64,000 bases of DNA from Dentipellis sp. KUC8613 (taxonomy: Eukaryota > Basidiomycota > Agaricomycetes > Russulales > Hericiaceae): positions 583,630 to 647,629 of the forward strand of contig NSJX01000008.1 in NCBI GenBank assembly GCA_002286715.1. The letters run 5' to 3'. The notes under the pieces are model-generated. The model saw nothing but the letters and a program-made list of their open reading frames with translations. It did no database searches and was not told the origin of the DNA. Both the position numbers and the translations under genes were made by a program. The number at the start of each line of letters is the position of its first letter. The first letter of the stretch is position 1. Positions 10,989 through 22,935 of this stretch are shown here, piece after piece.

Positions 10989-13005
10989 CCATCCGCACGC
11001 TAGAAGCCGGCCGAGCGACCGCGTCACCACATTGATTGCGTGTGCGCAAGCGTGGTGTCCAGCCGACGCCGCAAAATACTTCCATGACAGAGATCTGGAG
11101 TTCAAGGACGCATTTGGAGATTCAAAGAGAACGAAAAGCAAGTAATCGGGAGACTCAGGCGGGCAAGGATGCAGCAGCACTAACTTCATCGACGCGCATG
11201 CCGAGCACGGCATCAATGTCGCGGAGTTCGGACCCGATATTCAGGTTAGGGCCTGAGGGAGGACGCGTACGCCTCCGATGGTGACCGCAACACTCTTTGC
11301 CAACATGTCTTCTTGTTATTCTCCGATGTCCAGATCCAACTTCTTTGACCCTTCACTATCACTGGCCATGCTACGAAACGAAAGGGGTTGACATCTTGAT
11401 GCAGGTCTTATCAGAAGACACACAAGAGGGTCACATTTGGCAAGTCCGAATAATTCCTGCTGGTTGTACGTATCGCTCATGCACCATCGCGTCTGGCGCA
11501 GTCAATGTAGCTTTTTCGAAACCCTTCATTCATTCGAAGGATTTCGGCGACGTACTGGCGCAGAGGCATGTGTGTTCTTCATGGCGCAGGACTGCCACGG
11601 ACGCGCTGAACAATCCATCTGCCGAAGATTCTAGACATGAGATGACACGCAGTCAGCTTCCAGGCGGAACATGCAAAAAATCACTGGCTCGCGCAAATGG
11701 CTCAATAGGATGTCTCATCGAGCATACACCTCGGAGAATGTAGTAGTCTGCTGGTGCGCGGAGAACATATCTGAAACGCGCTTCTAGTGCTGCTGCACGT
11801 TCCCATCGACGATTGGGAGTCTGTCGTCATGGTTATCCTTCTAGCTTGAGGTATACTAGTCTCATTTTTATGAGAATGTCGTTGAACAGGCGCTCGAAGG
11901 TTTAAGACGAGTTTCTTTCTTGAACGTTCTGTTTCTGACGAGCATGACATAGCAGCTTCATGCAGAGACGCCATTCCGGAAGTCAGCTATATATCAGCAA
12001 TACATGGGAAATAAATATGTAGAAGAAGTAAGTCCATTTACTTCGGTGGACATGGTGAACAAAGTGCGGTACCTTGTCCGAGCATTATTTGCAGAAAACT
12101 TATAAAATTCACAATTATATTCAGCCATCCACTGCTAAAGGAGAGCGCAGGCACGCGGGGGGTCGCACCCTCAGGATCTTTCTCCTTTTCTCGAAGGTCA
12201 CTAGCAAGATGGAATCCGAGGCTATAGCTTCAGTCTTTGGCTTTATTGTACCAAGCGAGTGCTCAGGCACTCATATCTTGCTGCAGGCAGACTTTTGGAC
12301 CACCCGAACCTTCTAACTTGATCACGGTACCGGCATGAACTTCGACAGCCAAGTCTTCCGTCGGCCCGGCGCGTCTCGTGCCCCTTCGTTCGCTTCCTTG
12401 GCCGTGATTGTGTCAACCCGCATATTTTTCGGAATGCGACGGATCTTGCGCAGACCCTCAGGGTCCTCTTAGATGCATCTCGAATTCCTGAGCTTGTCGG
12501 CGAGGCGTCTGTAACACGCGAGCGCAGTAGCATGGAACACTAGTGGACAATCGATATTGCTCAGGATGTATTAGCTGATGGAAGGCATTCGGCGCTGTGA
12601 CTGCACGGCATTTCTCTCTAGCGCATCCGACGACTCTTTGACTTGTATGAGGTCGGGTCTTGATACGTTCGCCAAGTGGTGTAGACGTGACACTCGCTGT
12701 GCAAGGATCAGAGTCCTCAGTGATTTGTTATGGGAAGTGTCGAAACGCACATAGATTTGGACTCGCACGCTTGTTCAAGCGCAGTGGCGCATGGTCGTGC
12801 TAAGACTCGCCATCGTTGCCTTCTAATTTCAAGTGCAGGAGGCGACATTCTTGGAGGCAGTCCAAAGTATCCGAGCTGGACCTCGGCCATATCTTCTGAA
12901 GGCTCGCTCCCTTCCATACCCTACTGCTATGCACGCTCATGGAATATGCGAATTTCTGCAGCAAACACCTGGGCACAATATTGAAGAGGGTCTGACACGG
13001 CAACA
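10989..13005. other. Non-coding spacer with possible decayed coding fragment
   Basis: About 2 kb between the SDR gene and the promoter of F-box paralogue 2. No intact gene was found. Around 11535-11575 the plus strand reads HVCSSWRRTATD, reminiscent of an F-box, and 12380-12754 holds protein-like stretches broken by stops. I treat the region as eroded sequence. Confidence 0.35.
12380..12754 (+). pseudogene. Possible gene relic of unknown family
   Basis: One frame reads ATDLAQTLRVLLDASRIPEL. After a stop and a frame change comes a 58-residue open stretch with RRCDCTAFLSSASDDSLTCM and KWCRRDTRCARIRVLSDLLW, ending at TAG 12752-12754. The amphipathic, Cys-containing text looks protein-like, but no ATG-to-stop model joins the pieces. 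It may be the tail of a lost F-box/LRR gene. Confidence 0.25.
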
Positions 13006-13134
13006 CAGCAATACGCCGGACACCATCAGTGGCATATAGTCAGGGGCTAGGGTCTTGCCACGATCAGCGCTCAAAGACACAGCTAGGTGCATGCGCTCGC
13101 CATGCAGACGATTGGATGCTGGGCGTTGCATTGC
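13006..13134 (+). repeat. Upstream block shared with F-box paralogue 1
   Basis: Plus-strand partner of the block at 9536-9687, with the same order of short identical segments and a few small insertions or deletions. Confidence 0.75.
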
Positions 13135-13302
13135 TTTTCAGACCTTCTGCAGGATCCATCGTTTGGCTGTCCAGCGCTGCGCCTCCATAAAGCTTGTCCA
13201 GGGTCGACGGTTGGTTCGCCTGTCGTATAACAGCCTTCTGTCTACCTTTTTCAATCCTTCGCTACTCCCCGGTGTGGTTTCCGATCCTACGACTAGTCAG
13301 AG

Positions 13303-14965
13303 ATGGCAAGTAAGTGTTGGCAATTGTCACCAATGTGAACTCTGCTTATCATTGATAACCTCTCTGCAGAGCGTTCCAGAGGCAAATCATCGCACCAGCA
13401 TCCATCATCGAAATCTGACGAATCGGGAGCGATTGTATGTGTTGATCGCAACTTGATATTCCATTCTGTGCTGACAGTTAGTCGTCCATCTATTTTTTCA
13501 ACTTGGGTGTTTGCAGGTTGCTGAGAACAGTACATCACTCGCGGCTTGCCTACCAGCAGACATACTCATCTACATCTTCAATTTGCTCCGGGGAGAAGCA
13601 TGGCACCTGGAACTATGGATGGCGTGGATGCTTGTCACCCATGTCTGTCGCCGCTGGCGACTTATCGCTATCGAGTCCGCGGGGCTTTGGGAATCTATTA
13701 TTTTCGGGTCACGACGCTCCTGGAAACCATTCGTCGACCGCTCTCAACAAGCTCCGCTCCAGGTGACATTGTATATATCCGAGAACGACGACGTCAAAGC
13801 TGTTTGGCCGGTCCTGCAAAATATACATCGAATCCGCACGCTCGATCTACGAGGCGCCCAGGTCTTCAATGTTCTCCAGCTCCCATGCGTGTCTGTTCAA
13901 GCACCCCTGCTGGAGACGTTGATACTATCAACCGAGGAATACAAGCCAAGTCAGAAGCGGCTTGTGAAGATCGACAACGACATACTTTTGTCTCTCTTTG
14001 AGGGAACTCCCTCGCGCCTTTCTAGGCTCGAGCTCAAACAAATCCCCATACGCGCCGACTCTCATCTATTTTCCAAGAGCATCACATGGCTGGCTCTAAA
14101 GGGTTGTGATAATGAGAATGTCACGGCAAAGCTGCCTTTGGCGAGTCTAATCGAGGTTCTTCACCGTCTCCCTGCCCTGGAAGTTCTCTGCTTGGAGGCA
14201 ATCATCGCTGATCCCGTCAGCAGCGACAAGCTCGAGAAGTCACTGGCCAACATCCCTGTTGTCCATATGTCCAAGCTCTACGACCTCATATCCTATCCAG
14301 AGCTTCCTCTCATCCAAAAAGCTTTCATGTCTCGCATTTCTGCACCGCAGTTGACCATGTTGGGCATGGGGGCGCCTATCGAGACCCGCGGCGAAGTCGC
14401 TCAACCATTCGTTCCGCCCCTCATTTCGTGGACCGACGATCCAGATTCATTTCTGTTCATGGACATTCTCGAGAGCTCCAAGTGTCTCACGATATATGGC
14501 GGGCCGGAGCACTCGCTGGACGAGGTCATGGAGTTAGGGACGCCGGGACCCACCAGCGTTAGTGTCCATTCGAGAGAAGAGATTCCAGAGTGGAACGACA
14601 CGATTGTCGACGTCTGCTTGCAGATGCCTCTCCATAAGGTCCGCTCGTTGCAACTCTTTTATGCCACATATCCCATGGACTGGGCACCTATGTTCGTACG
14701 GATGGATTCACTCGAGGAGATCATAGTCGTCATTTGGCGCTGGAGGGATGTCTTGCAAGTCTTAATATCGTACATCGTTCACGATGGAATCACGCGCCTC
14801 TTCTGTCTCAAGCTGAAGAAGCTCAAGCTTCTCATGTTCGGTCAGAGTCTGGAGTCCTTCCCGGATGCCTTCCATGAAGGGCTTTCTACTGTGCTTGCCG
14901 TGCGCAAGGAGAATGGTGTGGATCTAGAGGTTGTCTTTGATGAAGGCGAGGAGCCTGAGAAGTAG
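13303..14965 (+). CDS. F-box protein, paralogue 2 of an inverted pair
   Basis: Three exons: 13303-13309 (ATG GCA A), 13370-13434 and 13517-14965, 506 residues. Exon lengths 7 and 65 and intron phases equal those of paralogue 1 on the other strand. The N-terminus reads MAKRSRGKSSHQHPSSKSD. The F-box is LPADILIYIFNLLRGEAWHL and THVCRRWRLIAIESAGLW, then FGSRRSWKPFVDRSQQAPLQ. LRR-like segments follow (LSRLELKQIPIRADSHLFSK). The C-terminus is acidic (FDEGEEPEK). Expected to act in an SCF ubiquitin ligase; substrate unknown. No frameshift or stop is seen, so both copies look functional. Confidence 0.85.
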
Positions 14966-15746
14966 CAAAAGGGAACCCGAGGCGCTTAGATATTATTGTC
15001 TGACGCAATTCAAGCAGAAGTTATGACAGTGAGTCGTTCTAATGGTGCCCATGTTTGTGCCTCACTTACTAATTTGAGTCTAAGTATGCAGTGTCATTTC
15101 GATGTACTCGCCGGTCATAGGGCATTCAGAACACATCCGTCCTCTCTGGTTCGTCGATCACAAATCTGAAGTCAATTCTGACTATCCCCCGTCTACGGAC
15201 TTTTGTCATTACTTGATGTCCCATCGCCTACAAATGTTCTGTTCATTCTATTATGCAATGTCCATCATTCGTATTTTCTGAACAATGAGATTGTGCCGGC
15301 AAAGGCGTCGGCTATACGCTCGGCCTTGAAATCGACAATCGAGAGCCGCCGGGCATCCAATTCATCAACTCGCGCCTTCATCGAACTTGAGGTCATTGCT
15401 CATCTGAAACCCTGCTTTTCTCCTGTAGATGATTTGGCGCATCGCTCAATTGGGGGAGATTGATGCCCGCCATATCACCACCAGCACGACGATGGCGTGC
15501 TTTCAGGAGTCTCCTCCGTGTGCATGTCCTGTCGAGTTCGAGACCAGAGACTCATTTGTTCATTCTGGAAGATGACTGAAGAGGGTAGAACGACGATGGT
15601 CCAGCACTGCCTATCCTACGCAATGGCAGAGTCATGTTCGGCTACTAAGCATTGAAGAAATACGACGCTGGGACAATGTTCGGAAATTGAGAAACGAGCG
15701 AGAGTGTCGCTCTATGAACTTTGCGGCAGGCTCCCCGAAGGACTAC
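14966..15746. other. Convergent intergenic region
   Basis: 3' flanks of F-box paralogue 2 (+) and the single-domain gene of the unrecognised family (-). Small open frames here lack protein-like composition. I see no repeat. Confidence 0.5.
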
Positions 15747-16764
15747 TCACACCGCAACCTTTGCGCTAGCTTCACCAGTACCAGTCTGTCCCGTGCCTGT
15801 ATCTTTCTCGGCCTTATCGTTGGATTCACCTTCGGGATCTGACACAGTGTCTTTCATGCCCATGTGCATCGAGACAATCTTTTGTACCACTCGTAAGTGA
15901 GTTCGCGTCTTGTCCACTCGCACGCCCGTCACCCAGGTAAAGCCTTCCCTACAAAAATTGTGAGTCCCAGAACATACCGACGAAATACGAAACAAAGCGA
16001 CGTACTTCTGTAGTGGATGGCGTCCACTAGCCATAAAACCATCCAGGTCCGACATGTCTCCCTTCCTCAGCCCAACCTTGACACTAGGCCCCTTACTCGG
16101 CTTCTTCTTCGCGAGTGTGATCTCCATGATGGAGAAGTTGGGCTCACAGCCACATATCACCGCGAACTGGTACTCGTTGTCGAGTAACGGTCCAAAGAGT
16201 GCCTGCATACCGCCACTTTCCGCATCATCTTCGCCGTCTTCATCATTTTCGCCGTCTTCGCCGTCTTCATTGTCTTCATCTCCTTCATCGTCGATATCTT
16301 CATTGTCTGCATCGAGAGACATTGCGATGAGCTCTGGCAGATTCGCGAGCTCCTCGTCGGGGACCCAGGCCTCGGGCTTGCAGGATTGGAGCGAAACGAG
16401 GAGGTCGCTGGTAACCGCAGCTAGCTCGTGATTGTCCTCGAATGGCGAGTCTTCGAATCCCCATGCGTAGAGCGTCACAGTAGCTTTGTCTGAATCTCTG
16501 TTTTCAATGACGCGGTAAGTAAGGACCGTTTGTGGAATAAGGACAAGGCTGGACTCACGAGGTCACCACATCACTTGCATTTCCCATAGTCGCGTTATCG
16601 TTGCCAGCGGACTCTCCTTTCGCCTTTTTGGCTGCTGGTGTTGCTGAATTGGAGACGGCAGAGTCGCTGCGAGCATGCTGTGAAGTTCACATGTCAGACT
16701 GCGACAAACCAGACATGATGTGAATACACACCTTTTTTGAGCTCTTTTCAGCCTCCACAGCCAT
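15747..16764 (-). CDS. Unrecognised family protein, one LYAW/SIME domain
   Basis: I do not recognise this family. Four exons: 16732-16764, 16559-16677, 16006-16497 and 15747-15948, giving 281 residues. After a short basic N-terminus (AKKAKGE, possible nuclear signal) comes a ~185-residue domain. It has VTLYAWGFEDSPFEDN, an acidic loop of Asp/Glu/Asn (about residues 105-140), GCEPNFSIMEITLAKKKPS, a DGF motif and HPLQKEGFTWVTGVRV, ending in a VQKIV helix. The last 40 residues are Thr/Gly/Glu-rich. The same domain occurs twice in the next gene (17858-19683), with introns at the same places: phase 2 before VTLYAW and after the HPLQ-type motif. No signal peptide or membrane segment. The acidic loop and basic N-terminus would suit a chaperone or nuclear adaptor, but this is conjecture. 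Confidence 0.72.
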
Positions 16765-17857
16765 GGTCTTCAAACTAGATATGGAGGTGGTGGTGACGGT
16801 CTGTGGCGGGCACTGGTAGAAGACGCCTTCTTGACGGTGCTAATATTGCCAGCGCGACGTGTATGTAATAGCCTCGGCTGTCAGATGAGGGATTGAGGAC
16901 GACAAGCTCCGTGACGGCCATCACTGGCAGGACTACGTCGCTGTATTCTATACCCCATTCACCGCGAAGCTGGTGACCGAGCAGGGTCGGTGATACGAGG
17001 TATGCTTCAAGAAGGACTGACCTCAAATGATTCAAAGCTTTTCAACATAGCCAAGACGATAATTTGGCGCACAGACTCTTTCGACAGGCAAGGGTCTCCC
17101 TTACGAGCTCAGTACCCAGTTCCCGTGCATGCCGAGAATCCGTACATGCAAGTGATAGCGCGAATGTGTGTTGCAAGCCACGGAGAATGTCTGACAATTT
17201 CCTTTGTTGGAGCCAAGGGGTTGGGTTGACTGGCTCAGATGTGGTTCGGCTGTCGTGTCCCTTCATTACTTCCAAGCCAGATTGATGCATCACTGCCTTC
17301 CCAAGCCTCGGGTCCACAGACAGTGCACTGCGAGCATTGAAGCGAGTGCGTAGGTTGCTGCCATGGTCAGGTGGCGGTCGCCGATTGATAGCCTCTTTTC
17401 CATCTTGTCAACCTTTTCTTTCGAACACTCTCGGCCGCCTCGAGTAAGCTCAGACCTTTGAATTCTTAGGCTCGAAGCTGTTAATGGCAATGGTGTAGGT
17501 GCTTCCTACCTTGCTGCCACATGAAGGTCAGATTTACCCAGATTTACTCATCAGTTTTCGGCACTCCGAGACTGACCGTGATTAACCGTAATTTACCTAG
17601 GTAAATTAACCCAGGTAAATTACCTTGGCGAGATTCCCCGTACACTAGAGCCCGGCTACTCCCGACGGGCCCCGAGCATAGTAGCACGCAATATCAAGCA
17701 TTTCTCCGTTTCGACAGGCTCTGCAGAACACAAGCCTCCTCTTGCTGCAACAAGCGAGCACTGTACTATTGGGCACCGCAACGATTGTGACTTGTCTAGA
17801 CTTAACTGCGCGCCCGCAAAGGCAAACGCAAGCGTACCGCAGTGGGACATTGTAGCT
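16765..17857. other. Intergenic spacer with AT-rich palindrome
   Basis: Lies between the single-domain gene and the end of the two-domain gene. No supported gene. It holds a TTTACC-rich stretch with a perfect palindrome at 17589-17608. Confidence 0.5.
17522..17625. repeat. TTTACC repeats with a perfect 20-base palindrome
   Basis: Positions 17589-17608 read TAATTTACCTAGGTAAATTA, its own reverse complement. AGGTAAATTA is repeated directly at 17613-17622, and GATTTACCCAGATTTAC at 17531-17547 carries related units. It could be a protein-binding site, a cruciform-forming element or the remnant of a small inverted-repeat element. Confidence 0.6.
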
Positions 17858-19683
17858 TCACGAAGTAGTGTTTTCAATATGCGTCATTGTAGATTTCTGT
17901 ACGAGACACAAAGGATATGCATGGCTAGATACTATGGTTGGATAGGGTTGCTGACCGTGTAGCATGTAAAATGTGATCCCGTGCCTACACCTTGTCTTCG
18001 TTGGCGCTAGCGCTCGCCTACTCTGCAGTGAGGAAACCCGAGGAGATTATGACCAAAAAAGCTTCAAGTCTTACCTGTGCCTCTTCCTTCTCAATGGTTT
18101 CCAAGAGCACGGATAAGCCATCTTGGTGACCTTCAACGAGATGCTGGGCCAACCGCGCTATCTCCGGACTTTCTTCCACTTTCACATCAACAATCCACCC
18201 GTATCCCTGTCTATGAATGCCAATCCATCATGTTTTAGACGTGCTATTGGTATCACGAGAATGCTCACCTGGCTAGCGTATGAGGAGTTGACTCCGGCCA
18301 AAACCCATCTTGGTAATCTTGGTAAGCTTTCTTGAGCTGCACTTGAACATATGGGCCAGTTGTTGGTTTTGATGTGGCCATCGTGATCTCCATTAGGTGA
18401 AATTCTGGCTTGCAGGCATAGAACAGACAGAAACGAAAGTCCTTCTCGATATAAGCCTTGAACAACTCGGCAATGCCCTGACTTCTTCTCTCAACATCGT
18501 CTTGCAAGGTCTTGTGGTAAGGAAACGTAATGGCGACGAAGCCCGGGAGGACTGCTGTGCCATCATCGTCCGGCTTGGGCTTCCAGCCCCTAAGTTTCTC
18601 CATGTCTGAGGCTACCGCTGCCGGCAGGACTTGTTCGTCTTCAAATTCGAAAGCATCGTATACCCATGCATATAATTTGACTTGCTCGCGGTTACTGTCG
18701 TAGGTCGCAGTGAGTATCGATAAACCAAACCAAACACAATTGTATCTTACGAAATTTCAGAATTCCCATGGTGATCGACTGCTATGAAGATAGAATGACG
18801 TGAGTCAATCGGAGAGAACTTTCTCAGAGCATTAACACACCTGCGTTGATAAGTGTGCCTACGCCCCATTGATGCGCCTTAACTAGCTTTTGCACCAACT
18901 GTAAAGTCTCCGGGTCTTTGACGACACAGACGTTCGTTATGAATTCGAAACCCAGACTGAAACACATCAGCCCGTGGAGTCCTTGCACGCGAGTGATTAC
19001 TAGTATATAGACTTACTATTGCAGATAATGTGCACGTTCAGTGCCGATCGATTCAAAGCCATCTACCTGGGTTATCCAGGCAGGTTGACATTTCACCTGT
19101 ACGAAAGAACTTTCCTTCGGCTTTGTCTGGGCCAGAGTGAACTCCATGATCGAGAAGTCCGGCTCGGTATCGAAATATACCCAAAACTCTGCGTCATTCC
19201 TATAGGCATGGAAAAGTCCAGCGATACCTCGGCTCCCGCCATCTTCATCATCCTTGTCAAGACTCTGATTATGCGTAAAGTCGATGGAGACAAGCTTCGG
19301 AAGGTCTTTGTCATCTTCGTCGTCCTTGGGTAACCAGGTCTTGAGCTTTTCCAAGTCATTGACCAAGACAGCTGCGAAACTCTGATTATCTTCGAATGTA
19401 TAGTCTTGAAATCCCCACGCGTAAAGTTTGACGCTGTTGTTGCTGACAGGCGTTGAGATCGCTTCACTGGCTAGTAGAAGATGCAAGAAACAATGCTCAC
19501 GAAGATGTCTCTTCACCTGTGATATTTTCAACCAGTTCTTCATCCTTGGCCTTCTTGGCTACGGGTTTGGAAGGTTCCGACGTGGCACTGTCACTGCGGC
19601 CATGCTATATATCGAGGGAGTCATCAATGGACGTAGGTTGCATACTCTGAAATACACCGTACCTTTCTCGAGACAGCGTCCAT
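17858..19683 (-). CDS. Unrecognised family protein, two tandem LYAW/SIME domains
   Basis: Same family as the gene at 15747-16764. Exons: 19663-19683, 19501-19604, 19017-19466, 18841-18956, 18751-18781, 18269-18694, 18075-18210 and a final exon from 18022. It begins MDAVSRKHGRSDSATSEPSK and has a basic PVAKKAKDEE stretch. Domain one has VKLYAWGFQDYTFEDN, EPDFSIMEFTLAQTKP and HYLQYLGFEFITNV. Domain two has VKLYAWVYDAFEFEDE, KPEFHLMEITMATSKPT and HTLARQGYGWIVDV. Phases stay in frame across the small linker exon (AVDHHGNSEIS), which is why I model one gene rather than two; I found no good separate start for domain two. The 3' end is uncertain: the last exon runs to TGA at 17858-17860, but a slightly different acceptor would stop at once near 18020. 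Function unknown. Confidence 0.65.
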
Positions 19684-20442
19684 GGGTCGTGGCGAAGAGC
19701 GGGGCTCACGCAGCGGGAGAAAGAAGAAGGACAGGTTGGACACGGTGGCCGTCAGATTAATGAAGGCTCTTGGGTGCCGAGCGCCGATGTAACACGTAAA
19801 GTCGGGGATCATTCGTAATACGGGGATGCGGACTGCAGTGGTCCAAATGGAACGCGTTGAATTGAAGGGCTTCGCCGACTGCATGACTGGTTTTGCGGCG
19901 GCGTTGTCGTCCGGGGAATTCCCGGAATTGCCTATTCACATCTAGTCTGAGGTGGTTCGCATTCAGAATATGGGATGCTTCAACAGTCAGTGTGTACTGC
20001 CAGTGCCGCAGCCATTACCTTGAAGCACATCTCCTGTGCGGGCGCGAACGATGAGGTTGATCCCTGCATTGTACAGCGACACGGTGATCTTGTCGATCCC
20101 TCCGTCTTAGAAGGGAAATTATCCAATTGAAACCTTGTCGCCAAGTAAAGAACACACCAAGCCAAACACCGCAAATGTCGACGGCCAATGCAGAGACGGC
20201 GACGTGAATTGCGCCTTGTTATTATGTTCTAGATCTCCTTAGTGGTGGCAGGCAGTGGGCGCCGATCGCCGAAGTGGAGTGTGGTCATGGGTTCTGAATC
20301 AACAGAAATGTGATGTCTTCCAGCATTCAATTACCCTTGTCAAAGTGTCGCTATGAGTCTCCATATACGGTGGGTTCTTCCTCACAAATTCAGTCACGTT
20401 GCACGGCAAAAAATGGCCGAACGAATTGAGCTGCTGTGAACA
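19684..20442. other. Intergenic region upstream of the two-domain gene
   Basis: Promoter side of the two-domain gene and 3' side of F-box gene 3. I see no supported frame, TATA box or repeat. Confidence 0.45.
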
Positions 20443-22278
20443 CTATACCGCGATGCATTGCACTTCAGAAGCCCTCGAAATTACTGTATTGCTATGATAC
20501 TTGATACCTGACTGCGAGCCGCCTAGAACTAAGTCAGCGCGCGAATAAATAACGACTGCTTCCACAATGACGCACCGTAAAAGCCGCCGCAACGAAGGCA
20601 GGCGCCGCTTCCTAAGAGCCGCAATATCCTCTGCACGGCGGCACGGAATGACCTCTCCGTCCACGACGATCTCCTCCAACTCCAATCCCGCCTCCGTGCG
20701 CAACTCGACCGCGATTGCGAGGGCCTCGAAAAAGACATCGGGGTCCGGGACGCAACCCCAAGAGGTGAAGACGAGCTTTTTCAGACTGGGACAGGGGAGA
20801 CGCAGCGACTCATCGTTGAGGGAGAGACTTGCAGTCAGGGCGTGCAGCAGGTCCTTCCATCGTAGTATGGTGACTGTTATCTCCTCGATGGCATTCATCT
20901 TGAGTAATGCGGGCGTCCAGTCGAAGACGTCTCTTGCGTACCAAATTTTGAAAACCCGGACTCGATCGAGGGGCAACTGTGCACAGAAGGCGCTGATTAT
21001 CTCAGAAACGTTGGTCTCCACGCCGCCGAAGGATATTAGGAAGAAGGGTTTCTCCGAGTCGGATTCTTTTGCTACCAGGTACAAGGGGTATGAGAAGATG
21101 ATCAAGGTAAGAGGAGAAGTCGAAGCTTCGGACGTCGAGATGATAGGAATGAGTGGATTGAGAAATTCTTCGCTGGCCTGGGCTTCCGCGTGCGCGCGGA
21201 ACTTGGTCAAGTCGGGTGTGTAGAGGTGAGCCATAAATGTCTTGTAAATGAACGGGAAAATTGTAATGATGGAGACTTCTTTGAGGTGTTCCATGCAAGC
21301 CACGGGGGTATCAGCCAGCGATTCGTCCAACAAGCTGCTGCTGACTGGATCGGCAAGGATATTATCGAGAACGAGCTTCTCTAGCAATGGCAGACGACAG
21401 AGAACCCCGATCAAGCTCGCCAGAGATAAGCTGGCCGAGAGAAATACGGTTTCAGGTCCATGCAACTCCAGCCAAGTGAGCCTCTCCGAAAATAAGGAAG
21501 AGTCGGCGCGGATGGGGATTCCAGTGAGGGAGAGCATGTGAAGGCGCGACGGACATTCCCCAGCGAAGAGTGAAGAGGAAACATCGTCATCGACCCTTAC
21601 GTGGCCTTTCCGATGGGGCTTATAATTGCCAGATCCTAGTATCAGCATCTCCAGTAGGGGTGCTTGAGCAAACATGAAAGGAAAGACGTCAAATATCTGT
21701 GACCCGCGCAACTGAAGATGTTCGACTCTGTGGAGATTGCCCAGAACGAGCTGAGCAGCCTGGACATCAGAATTGTCTGAAATACGCATGGCAACTTGGA
21801 TCGGAGCTTCCTGCGAGCGTCTAATGAATTCTTCGCATAACTGTGGTGAGCTCAAAAGGATCGTAGACCAAAGGCCCGCCACCTCGAGAGCAATCTCTCG
21901 CCACCGACGACAAACTTGGCTGGCGGCGATCCATGACAGCGAGTCTGGCTGCCATTCGTAGTCAGAAGACCATCCCGGAAACGATTCCTGGAGGAGAGTA
22001 AAAATGTAGGCGAGTACGTCAGCACACAGGCAAGCTGCAGGTGATGCTTCATTATCAATGCGCTGACGAGCCTTGAAGAGAGACGATCACTACGAGAACA
22101 ATCAAAGCAGCATCTCTACTCACAGTCAAGGTCGTGAGCTCTTTCAAAGACTTGGACGACGTATATTGACGCGATAGACTTCCGAGAACGGAACGGCGCT
22201 CTGCACATCGAGGTAATCAGGAGCTGATAGTGTGGAAATAGATTGACAATGCTCACTTCGCGTCTCCCAGAATCGCAT
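20443..22278 (-). CDS. F-box protein 3, distant member of the paralogue 1/2 family
   Basis: Exons 22257-22278, 22124-22200 and 20443-22071. The start MRFWETRKRRSVLG is chosen because both introns splice in frame from it. The F-box reads CLCADVLAYIFTLLQESF then ASQVCRRWREIALEVAGLW, followed by RRSQEAPIQVAMRISDN, which parallels RSQQAPLQVTL of paralogues 1 and 2. LRR-like segments follow. The last ~40 codons (after LRRLLR) do not resemble the paralogues, and a donor (GTGCGT) lies there, so the true 3' end may be spliced. Its first two exons differ in length from the inverted pair, so this copy is older. Substrate unknown. Confidence 0.75.
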
Positions 22279-22935
22279 CAGGCGTCAGACGAATGTTTAG
22301 TGGAGTTACAGGATGTTCCGTGGTAAGCGTCGAGAGCTTCACTTATAGTCTAAGCATGGCGCCAGTTGGACCCAGAGATATGTGTTCCGCTCAACATCCG
22401 GATACGCGGAATGTTGAATTCAAAGGATACAAGGATACTAGAGCAATTGCAGGACTACGGGCAGATACAACTTGAGTTTTGATCCTATCCTTGTAAGTTA
22501 TCGCGATCAGCTTGCAATAGCAAATTACATTCGACATGCCAGCGTACTTTTGCTAATCAAATGAGACCACAACAAGCGATTGCGAAAGGCTTTCGTAGTT
22601 GAAGTAGCGTTAGGATAGGAAGAAGATGACCGGTAAAGTCAAGAGACGCGCGCTTCCTTCCCGAGCGCTTACAGTTTCGCACTTGTGCTGCCACAGGATG
22701 CCACCTCTTGCCTCTTGCCCTAATGACAGCGCTTCCCAGACGATCACCGAGCTAGGCTCTCTTCACATTGTTTCTCTTCCTAATCTCTTGGGAGGAGAAC
22801 ATATTTTCGCGAGGGGGTTGACTGACTTCGGCTTCACTGGTACGTGAGCGAGACTCGACGCCGTCCATTGACGATCCTGCTTTTTGACCTGTGTCTCAAT
22901 ACAGGAATTTTCGAGAGCACGTATTGGCCTCGTAA
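22279..22935. promoter_or_regulatory. Divergent promoter region between F-box genes 3 and 4
   Basis: About 650 bases between two divergent F-box genes. No TATA box stands out. A 73-codon open frame inside it lacks family features and I do not call it. Confidence 0.35.

Noticed and set aside
18269..18781. Second LYAW domain as a separate gene
   Set aside because: No suitable start precedes it, and the exon phases join it to the upstream domain without a break.
20443..20572. Final exon of F-box gene 3 as read through
   Set aside because: Not fully rejected: a GTGCGT donor near 20577 and acceptor near 20528 would give a different short end. The read-through stop is kept as the default model.
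22626..22847. Small open frame upstream of F-box gene 4
   Set aside because: No homology pattern and not joined by splice sites to the F-box gene, which has its own start at 22936.
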